Source of the DNA: JAXDMK01 sp963765955 | GTDB lineage: Bacteria; Actinomycetota; Acidimicrobiia; Acidimicrobiales; AC-14 | Direction of reading: 5' to 3' | DNA: 64,000 bases | Assembly (NCBI GenBank): GCA_963765955.1 | Contig: CAVXYA010000009.1 | Coordinates: forward strand, 575,869 to 639,868 | Shown: positions 1 to 7,419 of the stretch, one piece after another | How the letters are laid out: every line of letters starts with the position of its first letter | Position numbering within the stretch: the first letter of the stretch is position 1 | Translations under genes and position numbers: made by a program | The notes under the pieces: model-generated | What the model saw: the letters and a program-made list of their open reading frames with translations, nothing else | Databases searched by the model: none | What the model was told of the DNA's origin: nothing

Positions 1-206
1 TAGTGGCACCGACTGGTCCGGGTCACCATGCGGGAAACGGTCCATGTGCGACCGCGAGGCGATAGCCGGGCCGTCGGAGCCTCGCCTGAGCACGGGCTAG
101 CGTGATCACGACCGGCCGACCGTCTGACCTGGACGAATCCCGCAAGCAGCGTGGGAGAGCCCGATGAAGGTTCAAGAAGCAACCGTGCCGCGCAGCTGCG
201 CGCGTC
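1..206. other. Leader region upstream of norB, no gene seen
   Basis: I see no supported gene here. Short open frames on both strands look like random high-GC frames. The nitric oxide reductase frame becomes recognisable at the ATG at 207. I could not find a convincing NsrR, FNR or NorR-type operator. Confidence 0.4.
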
Positions 207-2507
207 ATGGCCAAGGGCTGGATCCAGGCGGTGGTGCTCGTCAGCATCTTCGGGTTCACCGTGCTGGGCTACATGGCGGCGAGGACCTACCAGGCCGAGC
301 CTCCGATCCCCGACCGGGTGGTCTCCGCGTCGGGCAGCCGCTCTTCACGGGCGAGGACGTGCGCGCCGGCCAGGAGGTGTTCCTCCGCAACGGGCTGATG
401 CAGTACGGGTCGATCTTCGGCCACGGCGCCTACCTGGGCCCCGACTTCACCGCCGACTACCTGCACCGGGCCGCCCTCGACGTCGAGAGCACCTACGGGG
501 GCGAGGGCACCGGCGCCCGCCAGCGGTCGATCGCCGACTTCCGCACCAACACCTACGACCCCGCGACCGGGACCGTGACCTACTCCGACGCCCAGGCCGG
601 GGCGTACCAGCGCGCTGGTCGAGCACTACCACGACCTCTTCTCCAACCCCGCGGGCGACATCGGGCTGCGCCCGGCGGCCATCGCCGTCCCGGGAGGACA
701 CCCGCCAGCTCACCGCCTACTTCTCGTGGAGCGCGTGGGTGGCGGCCGCCGAGCGTCCGGGCAAGGAGTACTCGTACACCAACAACTGGCCGCCCGAGAA
801 GCTGGTGGCCAACACTCCCGCGGCCAACGTCGTGGTGTGGAGCGTGCTGTCGCTGATCGCCCTGCTGACGGGGATCGGCGCCCTGCTGGCCGTGTTCGGA
901 CGGTGGAACTGGCTCGGCTGGCACGGCCGCGACCACCAGGAGCTGTCGTTCCGGTCGCCCGACAAGGTGGCCCTCACCCCGTCGCAGAAGGCCACCGCCG
1001 GGTTCTTCCTGGTGATGGGCGCTGCTGTTCCTGGTCCAGGTGCTGGTCGGGGCGGCCAGCCAGCACTACCGGGCCGACATCGGCGGCTTCTTCGGCATCA
1101 ACACCGACCGGTTCCTGCCGTACAACATCGTCCGCACCTGGCACGTCCAGCTCTCGATCTTCTGGGTCGTCACCTCGTTCCTGGCCGCCGGCATCTTCCT
1201 GGCCCCGATGATCGCCGGCCCACCGGGAGCCCAAGGGCCAGCACGTGCTCGCCTACCTGCTGCTCGGCGCCCTGGTGGTCGTCGTCGCCGGCAGCCTGCT
1301 GGGCGAGCTGGCCGGGATCCACGGCTGGTTCGGCGACCTCTGGTCGTGGTTCGGGATGCAGGGCTTCGAGTACCTCGACCTCGGCCGGTTCTGGCAGATC
1401 CTGCTCACCATCGGCCTGGCCTTCTGGGTCGTCATCCTCTACCGGGGCCTGCGCAGCCGGCTCCGGGTCGAGCACCGCACCAACATGCCGTGGCTCTTCT
1501 TCTACGCCGCGCTGGCCCTGCCCGCCTTCTACGCCGTCGGGCTGCTGGCCCATCCCCGGGCCAGCTTCGCGGTGGCCGACTTCTGGCGCTTCATCGTCGT
1601 CCACCTCTGGGTGGAGGACTTCCTGGAGCTGTTCACGACGGTGATGGTGGCCTACCTGTTCGTGCTGCTCGGCGTGGTGCGCCAGCGGGTGGCCATGGCC
1701 GTGATCTTCCTCGACATCATCCTGTACAGCGTCGGGCGGCGTGATCGGCATGGCCCACCACCTGTACTTCAACGGCGAGCCGGCCGAGGTCCTGGCCCTG
1801 GGTGCGTTCTTCTCCGCCCTGGAGGTCATCCCCCTCACCTTCCTCACCGTCGAGGCGTGGACCTTCCTGCGCCTCGGCATCCGCCAGGAGGCCGAAGTCC
1901 TCGACGCCGTTCCCCCACCGGTGGGCGGTGATGTTCCTCGTCGCCGTCGGGTTCTGGAACTTCCTGGGGGCGGGGTGTTCGGCTTCCTCATCAACCTGCC
2001 GATCGTCTCCTACTACGAGATCGGCACCGGGCTCACCGCCAACCACTCCCACGCGGCGATGATGGGCGTCTACGGGATGCTGGCCGTCGGCTTCATGCTG
2101 TTCTGCCTGCGCTACCTCATGCCCGAGGACAAGTGGTCCGACAAGCTGGCCAAGATCAGCTTCTGGTCGCTCAACATCGGTCTGGCCTGGATGACCTTCG
2201 TCACCCTGCTGCCCCTCGGCATCATGCAGCTCCACCGCTCCGTGGGCCAGGGCTACTGGGCCGCCCGCGAGCATGGAGTTCCTCACCAACGACCTCAACT
2301 CGCTCCTCGAGTGGCTCCGGCTGCCGGGCGACGTCGCTGTTCATCGGCGGCGGCGTGCTCCCCCTGCTGTGGATGGGGATCCAGGGCGTCCGCTACCGCG
2401 GCAGCCACCAGGAGGCCCTCGACCGACGAGGACCTGCTCCTCTTCACCGAGGTCGTCCCGCTGGCGCCGCCGCCGACCCGACCCCGAGCTGGTCGGCGCC
2501 CCACTGA
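207..2507 (+). pseudogene. norB: Quinol-dependent nitric oxide reductase (qNOR), frame broken about eleven times
   Basis: Membrane heme-copper oxidase relative that reduces NO to N2O with quinol electrons. Read across frames, the product is about 760 residues, the normal qNOR length. It has an N-terminal membrane helix (MAKGWIQAVVLVSIFGFTVL), the periplasmic cytochrome-like segment (GEDVRAGQEVFLRNGLM, then YGSIFGHGAYLGPDFTADYL) and the catalytic multi-helix part (YNIVRTWHVQLSIFW, VHLWVEDFLELF, GMAHHLYFNGEP, ANHSHAAMMGVYGM). Histidines expected for heme b, b3 and FeB lie in these motifs. Breaks fall near 340, 614, 690, 1020, 1222, 1733, 1917, 1968, 2268, 2333 and 2421; all but the one near 1968 are repaired by removing bases, usually one G. 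The protein motifs are fully conserved, so I favour sequence error over decay. Probable role: NO detoxification or denitrification. Confidence 0.85.
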
Positions 2508-2511
2508 CGTC

Positions 2512-2895
2512 GTGGACCCGGAGGCCGCTTTCCTCGCCGGGTACGCCCTGGTGCTCGTCGCCGTCGCTGCCGGACTGGGCGCTCGGACGTCGCTCCGCCG
2601 ACCCGTGGGCGTCGAGGATGCTCGCCGCCAGCCGGCCGCCCGCCGCCGGCGACGAGGCCGACAGCTCGGCCGACTGGCCCCACTGCGAGGTGCCCGCGTT
2701 CCACCTCGGGCGTGAGCGCCGTGGTGCTGGCGGCGGCGCTGCTGCTGACGGCCGTCGAGCGCGACCCGCCACCATCGTCCGCTGGAGCTCGTCGTGCAGC
2801 TGGCGGTGCTCGTCTTCATCGCCGCTGCGAATGGTACGGCTGGCGTCCCGGTACCGTGTGTTGGCGTCAGCTGGGCGCGTTTGATGCATCCGTAG
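2512..2895 (+). pseudogene. Small membrane protein downstream of norB, frame broken
   Basis: A GTG at 2512 opens a frame with a clear hydrophobic helix (AFLAGYALVLVAVAAGLGA). Two further frames carry VSAVVLAAALLLTAVE (about 2712-2760) and LELVVQLAVLVFIAAANG (about 2777-2830), ending at TAG 2893-2895. Joined, they would give about 125 residues with three membrane segments. The break style matches that of norB. It could be a cotranscribed accessory protein of the reductase. I do not recognise the family, and the joining of frames is inference. Confidence 0.35.
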
Positions 2896-2961
2896 GGCCC
2901 CGCTCGAGCCCGATTTTCAGCGATTCAGGGTCGCGACGGGCGATCCGAAGGTGGCCGGCGG

Positions 2962-4371
2962 TTAGTAGGCCTTGGCCACGGTGGCGACCAGATCGGGCTC
3001 GTCCGACGAGAGGGGGATGCCGCCGTCGGATCGTTGCAGGCAGCGCACCGTGAGCCCATCGTGGCCGAGCTCGTCCTCCCGGCCTCGGACCTCGTCCCAC
3101 GGCACCCGGGCGAAACCCGCCGCACACGCCTCCCGCACCTCGGCGAACGTGCCTACTTCGCAGGTCCGCTGCTCGGTGCGGAGGTAGGCCTCCTGGTACA
3201 GGGCCTCTTGGGCCTCCTCCAGCACCCGGGCCACCTCGGCCAGCATGTCGACAAGCAGCACGGCCGCCTTCTCCGACGTGTCGCGGCGGACGAGGGTGGC
3301 CTTGCCCTCGGCCAGGTCGCGGGGGCCGATCTCGATCCGCACGGGGATGCCCTTGACCTCCCACTCCACCGCCCGCCGGCCGAAGCCGGTGGCGACCCGG
3401 TCGTCGAGCTCGACCCGCACGCCCGCCTTCCGCAGCTCGGTAACCAGCGCCGCCGCCCGCTCGCCGGCGCCGTCCTCGTCCCGCACCAGGAGGACGACGA
3501 CCTGGACGGGCGCCAGGCGGGGCGGCAGGCGCAGCCCGGCGTCGTCGCCGTGGGCCATGATCAGCGCCCCGATGAGGCGGGTCGTCGCCCCCCACGACGT
3601 CTGCCAGGCGTGCTCGGTCGATCCGGTGTCGGACTGGAACGTGATGTCGAAGGCCTTGGCGAAGTTCTGCCCCAGCTCGTGGCTGGTGCCCATCTGCAGG
3701 GCCTTGCCGTCGCCCATCATCCCCTCGATGGTGTAGGTGGCGTCGGCCCCCGCGAAGCGCTCCCGCTCGGTCTTGCGCCCCACCAGCACTGGCAGGGCCA
3801 TCACCTCCCGGACGAAGTCCTGGTACACGTCGTGGAGGATGCGCAGGGCGTAGGCCCGGGCGTCGTCCTGACTGGCGTGGGCGGTGTGGCCCTCCTGCCA
3901 GAGGAACTCGGTGGTGCGCAGGAAGATCCGGGGCCGCAGCTCCCAGCGCACCACGTTGGCCCACTGGTTGATGAGAAGGGGCAGGTCGCGGTAGCTCTGC
4001 ACCCACTTGGCGAAGAAGACGTTGATGATCGTCTCGCTGGTGGGCCGCACCACCACCGGCTCCTCCAGCTCCTTGCCCCCGGCGTGGGTGACGACGGCCA
4101 GCTCGGGGCTGAACCCCTCCACGTGCTGGGCCTCGCGCTTGAGGTACGACTCGGGGATGAAGAGTGGGAAGTAGGCGTTCTTGGCCCCCGCCGCCTTGAT
4201 GCGGTCGTCGAGCTCGCGCTGCATGCGTTCCCAGATGGCGTAGCCGAAGGGGCGGATCACCATCGTGCCCCGCACCGGGCCGTTCTCGGCCATCTCCGCC
4301 TTGGCCACCACGTCCTGGTACCACTTGGGGAAGTCCTCGGACCGAGGGGTGAGCACCGGCGCTTTTGCCAT
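2962..4371 (-). CDS. proS: Prolyl-tRNA synthetase, archaeal/eukaryote-like (ProRS type 3)
   Basis: Class II aminoacyl-tRNA synthetase, 469 residues, charging tRNA-Pro in the cytoplasm. Motif 1 region is GTMVIRPFGYAIWERMQ near residue 36, followed by VVVRPTSETIINVFFAKW and RWELRPRIFLRTTEFLWQEGH. The class II motif 3 area reads MAHGDDAGLRLPPRLAP. There is no large INS editing insertion between motifs 2 and 3. The anticodon-binding and C-terminal domains follow, and the protein ends in tyrosine, as type 3 enzymes do. It is transcribed divergently from gltX across only 44 bp, so two synthetase genes probably share one promoter region. Confidence 0.95.
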   Translation of the reverse strand: MAKAPVLTPRSEDFPKWYQDVVAKAEMAENGPVRGTMVIRPFGYAIWERMQRELDDRIKAAGAKNAYFPLFIPESYLKREAQHVEGFSPELAVVTHAGGKELEEPVVVRPTSETIINVFFAKWVQSYRDLPLLINQWANVVRWELRPRIFLRTTEFLWQEGHTAHASQDDARAYALRILHDVYQDFVREVMALPVLVGRKTERERFAGADATYTIEGMMGDGKALQMGTSHELGQNFAKAFDITFQSDTGSTEHAWQTSWGATTRLIGALIMAHGDDAGLRLPPRLAPVQVVVLLVRDEDGAGERAAALVTELRKAGVRVELDDRVATGFGRRAVEWEVKGIPVRIEIGPRDLAEGKATLVRRDTSEKAAVLLVDMLAEVARVLEEAQEALYQEAYLRTEQRTCEVGTFAEVREACAAGFARVPWDEVRGREDELGHDGLTVRCLQRSDGGIPLSSDEPDLVATVAKAY

Positions 4372-4415
4372 CGTCCCCGGAGGGTAGTGGCCTACGGTGG
4401 CCCCGATGATCTGCG

Positions 4416-5822
4416 ATGGGTGACGTCCGGGTCCGGTTCGCCCCTGCTCCGACCGGCTTCCTGCACGTGGGCAGCGCCCGGGCCGCCCTCTTCAACTGGC
4501 TGTTCGCCCGCCACGTGGGCGGCACGTTCGTCCTGCGCATCGAGGACACCGACCCCGCGCGATCGCGCGACGAGTTGGTGGAAGGCATCGAGCGGTCGTT
4601 GAAGTGGCTCGGCCTCGACTGGGACGAGGGGCCGTACCGCCAGTCCGAGCGCATGCACCTCTACCGGGAGGCCGCCGACCGCCTGGTGGCCCAAGGCGGC
4701 GCCTACCACTGCGACTGCACCAAGGCCGACATCGAGGCCCGCTCCCCGTCCGGTGGCTACGACGGGTTCTGCCGCGATCGGGGGCTCGGGCCGGGCCCCG
4801 GACGAGCCCTGCGCTTCCGCACGCCCGACTCCGGCGAGACCGTCGTCCACGACGTCATCCGGGGCGACGTGGTCTTCGAGAACGCCACCCTGGAGGACTT
4901 CGTGGTGCTGCGGGGCGGGGGCGAGCCCATGTTCGTCCTGGCCAACGCGGTCGACGACGCCGACATGGGCATCACCCACGTCCTGCGGGGCGAGGACCTG
5001 CTGTCGGCCACCCCCAAGATCCTCCTGCTGCGCCACGCCCTCGGCTACACCGACGACCCGCTGTTCGGGCACCTGCCGATGATCGTCAACGAGAAGCGCC
5101 AGAAGCTGTCGAAGCGGCGGGACGACGTGGCCCTGGAGGAGTTCCGGGAGCGGGGGTACCTGCCCCAGGCCATGCGCAACTACCTGGCCCTGCTCGGCTG
5201 GGGGCCGCCGAGCGGCAAGGAGATCCTGCCCGTCGCCGAGATGGTGGAGGAGTTCAGCCTGGACGACATCCGGCCGTCGCCCGCCTTCTTCGACGTCCAG
5301 AAGCTCGACCACGTCAACGCCGAGTACATCCGGGCCCTGCCCGTCACCACCTTCGTCCGGGACTCGCTGCCGTGGCTGGAGGTCGACACCCCCTGGCCCC
5401 CGGAGAACTTCGACCTCGCCGTCTTCGAGGCCGTGGCCCCCCACGTGCAGGAGCGGGTGAAGAAGCTGTCGGACGTTCCGGCCGTGGTCGACTTCCTCTT
5501 CCTCGACCGACCCGAGATCGACCCCGTGGCCTGGGAGAAGGGCGTGGTCAAGGTCAAGGACGCGGCCGGGCTGCTGGAGGACGCGGCTGCCGCCTACGCC
5601 GGCCTGGCCGAGTGGTCGGCGCCGGCGCTGCACGAGGCGACGATGGCGGTGGGGGAGGCCCACGGGCTCAAGCTGGGCAAGGCCCAGGCGCCCATCCGGG
5701 TGGCGGTCACCGGCCGCACCGTGGGCCCGCCCCTGTTCGAGTCGTTGACCGCCCTGGGCCGGGAGCGCACACTCGAAAGGGTGCAGGCGGCCTTGACCAG
5801 GCTCCGGGAGCACGCCGGCTGA
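4416..5822 (+). CDS. gltX: Glutamyl-tRNA synthetase
   Basis: Class I synthetase of 468 residues that attaches glutamate to tRNA-Glu. The HIGH motif appears as FLHVG at residues 15-19 after FAPAPTG. LRIEDTDPARS follows, and KMSKS appears as KLSKR near residue 230. The C-terminal helical anticodon-binding domain is complete (VTGRTVGPPLFESL near the end). The ATG at 4416 fits the usual N-terminus. A tRNA-Glu gene lies 0.8 kb downstream, so enzyme and substrate genes are close. If the host lacks glutaminyl-tRNA synthetase, as most actinobacteria do, the enzyme would also charge the nearby tRNA-Gln; the sequence does not decide that. Confidence 0.95.
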   Translation: MGDVRVRFAPAPTGFLHVGSARAALFNWLFARHVGGTFVLRIEDTDPARSRDELVEGIERSLKWLGLDWDEGPYRQSERMHLYREAADRLVAQGGAYHCDCTKADIEARSPSGGYDGFCRDRGLGPGPGRALRFRTPDSGETVVHDVIRGDVVFENATLEDFVVLRGGGEPMFVLANAVDDADMGITHVLRGEDLLSATPKILLLRHALGYTDDPLFGHLPMIVNEKRQKLSKRRDDVALEEFRERGYLPQAMRNYLALLGWGPPSGKEILPVAEMVEEFSLDDIRPSPAFFDVQKLDHVNAEYIRALPVTTFVRDSLPWLEVDTPWPPENFDLAVFEAVAPHVQERVKKLSDVPAVVDFLFLDRPEIDPVAWEKGVVKVKDAAGLLEDAAAAYAGLAEWSAPALHEATMAVGEAHGLKLGKAQAPIRVAVTGRTVGPPLFESLTALGRERTLERVQAALTRLREHAG

Positions 5823-5832
5823 TGATCCGGGC

Positions 5833-6459
5833 ATGATGAGGCTGGCGCTGAAGATCGTGGCCGGCGTGGTGCTGGCCGGGGTTCTGTACCTGGCCGTCAC
5901 CTTCGCCCAGGTGTACCGGGCCTCCCGGCGGGACGAGGCGGAACCGGCCCAGGCCATCGTCGTGTTCGGCACCGCCCAGTACGACGGGGAACCGTCACCG
6001 GTGCTGGCCGCCCGCCTCGACCACGCCATCGAGCTGTACGAGCGCGACCTGGCCCCGGTGGTGGTCGTCACCGGCGGCAACCAGCCGGGCGACCGCTTCA
6101 CCGAGGCCGGCGCCTCGGCCGAGTACCTGCTCGAGCACGGCATTCCCGACGAGGACGTCCTGCGGGAGGTCTCAGGCACGTCGTCCTGGCAGTCGCTGGC
6201 CGCGGTGTCGGCGTTCCTCGAGGAGCGCGACATCAAGGAGGTGCTGCTGGTGTCCGACCCGTTCCACTCGCTGCGCGTCTCGGCCATGGCCGACGAGCTG
6301 GGTCTCGAGGCCCACGCCTCGCCCACCCGCACCAGCCCCATCTCCGGGCTCACCGAGGTGCAGTACATGGCGAGGGAGACGGTGGCCGTCGCCTTCGGCC
6401 GCATCATCGGCTTCCGCCGCCAGGCCAACATCGAGCGAGTGGTGCAGGCCGAGGCTTGA
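5833..6459 (+). CDS. DUF218 / YdcF-SanA-type membrane-anchored protein
   Basis: 208 residues. One N-terminal membrane helix (LKIVAGVVLAGVLYLAVTFA) is followed by a DUF218 Rossmann-like domain: AIVVFGTAQYDGEPSP, RLDHAIELYERDLAPVVVVTGG, and the signature SSWQSLAAVSAFLEE followed by VLLVSDPFHSLR. Members of this family (SanA, ElyC, YdcF) act at the cell envelope, but their chemistry is poorly defined. It starts 10 bp after gltX and is probably in the same transcript. Confidence 0.85.
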   Translation: MMRLALKIVAGVVLAGVLYLAVTFAQVYRASRRDEAEPAQAIVVFGTAQYDGEPSPVLAARLDHAIELYERDLAPVVVVTGGNQPGDRFTEAGASAEYLLEHGIPDEDVLREVSGTSSWQSLAAVSAFLEERDIKEVLLVSDPFHSLRVSAMADELGLEAHASPTRTSPISGLTEVQYMARETVAVAFGRIIGFRRQANIERVVQAEA

Positions 6460-6478
6460 AGTAGGCTCTCCGTGCCTT

Positions 6479-6549
6479 TCGGGGGTGGTGTAATCGGTAA
6501 CACAGCAGGTTCTGGTCCTGTCGTTGGGGGTTCGAGTCCTCCCCCCGAG
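6479..6549 (+). tRNA. tRNA-Gln (anticodon CTG)
   Basis: Acceptor 5' strand TCGGGGG (6479-6485), T8, a D arm, an anticodon stem GCAGG with loop TTCTGGT, and a T arm GGGGG-TTCGAGT-CCTCC, ending CCCCGA with discriminator G. The anticodon is CTG. The C run at 6541-6546 is one C short for a full T stem plus acceptor stem, which suggests a homopolymer under-call. CCA is not encoded. Confidence 0.88.
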
Positions 6550-6583
6550 CTCAGCCGGCGCACTAGGTTTGTGCCCCGGCCCC

Positions 6584-6656
6584 GGCCCCATCGTCTAGTG
6601 GCCTAGGACAGGACCCTCTCAAGGTTCAGACACGGGTTCGAATCCCGTTGGGGCTG
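6584..6656 (+). tRNA. tRNA-Glu (anticodon CTC)
   Basis: Acceptor GGCCCCA pairs with TGGGGCT (first pair G-U). The D arm reads TCTAGTGGCCTAGGA. The anticodon stem GGACC/GGTTC carries the loop CTCTCAA, so the anticodon is CTC. The T arm CGGG-TTCGAAT-CCCG is canonical. It lies 34 bp after tRNA-Gln, and the two are probably cotranscribed. No phage-type integrase or attachment repeat is visible beside it. Confidence 0.93.
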
Positions 6657-6748
6657 CTCGCTCGAAATCCCCTGCTGGCGGGGTTCTCGCGCCTCTCCAT
6701 GCCGTGAAAAGGCTATCTATCCGCTCTGACTCGGATATCCTTGCCAGG

Positions 6749-6955
6749 GTGACGAAACGACTCATCGACGTCGACGACGACAAGCTCGACGCCGTCCGCG
6801 TGCTTCTCGGCACCCGCACGCTGAAGGCGACCGTCGACGAGGCGTTCGACGAGGTTCTCGCCTTGGCGAAGCGCCGTCAGGCCCTCCTGGCTGAGCGTGG
6901 TGTCGAGATCGAACCGCTCGCCGACCCAGGTGCCCGCCGGGACGCGTGGGGCTGA
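6749..6955 (+). CDS. vapB: VapB-type antitoxin
   Basis: From the GTG at 6749 the product is 68 residues and begins TKRLIDVDDDKLDAVRVLL, the usual N-terminal ribbon-helix-helix of VapB proteins; TLKATVDEAFDEVLALA follows. An in-frame ATG at 6704 is possible but would add an atypical 15-residue extension. The C-terminus would wrap the VapC toxin. It overlaps vapC by 10 bp, the normal arrangement of a type II toxin-antitoxin operon, and such pairs repress their own promoter. Confidence 0.8.
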   Translation: MTKRLIDVDDDKLDAVRVLLGTRTLKATVDEAFDEVLALAKRRQALLAERGVEIEPLADPGARRDAWG

Positions 6956-7368
6956 AGCCCTACTACCTCGGTGACACCTCGGCGCTGGCCCGTCGCGGTC
7001 ACCCCGAGATCGGGGCCAGGCTGCGACCGCTCCTCGAGAGCGGGCTCGTCGCCCGGTGCACCCCGACCGACCTCGAGGCCGGCTTCTCGTCCCGGAGCCC
7101 CACGGCGCATCGAGCGATGCGAGAAGCACGCTCGGCCTGGCCGTTCGTGGCTATTGGCCAGTCCGTCCTCGACCGTGCCGTCGAAGTCCAGGACGCGTTG
7201 GCAGCACAAAGCCAGCATCGGGGCGCGAAGATCGCCGACCTCCTGATCGCCGCCGCGGCCGAAGCGGCCGACCTCGTGGTTCTCCACTACGACCACGACT
7301 TCGAGCTCATCGCCGGGATTACCGGGCAGCCGACCGAATGGATCGTCCCCGCCGGCACGGTCGCCTGA
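6946..7368 (+). CDS. vapC: VapC-type PIN-domain ribonuclease toxin
   Basis: 140 residues, GTG start. PIN-domain acidic residues are visible: D10 in GDTSAL, E44 in PTDLEAG, an aspartate in KIADLLIAAAA near residue 97 and one in HYDHDFELIA near residue 115. These bind the divalent metal used for RNA cleavage; family targets are usually tRNA or rRNA loops. Translation is coupled to vapB. The active site looks intact, so the toxin is probably functional. It sits directly after the two tRNA genes. Confidence 0.88.
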   Translation: MGLKPYYLGDTSALARRGHPEIGARLRPLLESGLVARCTPTDLEAGFSSRSPTAHRAMREARSAWPFVAIGQSVLDRAVEVQDALAAQSQHRGAKIADLLIAAAAEAADLVVLHYDHDFELIAGITGQPTEWIVPAGTVA

Positions 7369-7419
7369 CCCGGCGCGCTGGACGGTGGTTGCCCTTTCGC
7401 ACGTTCACCGCTGAAGGCG

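Noticed and set aside
207..2507. Programmed ribosomal frameshifting in norB
   Set aside because: Eleven shifts at unrelated sites, without slippery sequences or conserved stimulators, cannot be programmed; sequence error is far simpler.
3034..4602. Plus-strand frame of about 520 codons opposite proS
   Set aside because: Low-information Gly/His/Leu-rich shadow of proS; gltX lies in another frame.
6459..6704. tRNA pair as attachment site of the accessory elements
   Set aside because: The neighbouring genes are core-like and VapBC; no integrase or repeated tRNA 3' end is visible.
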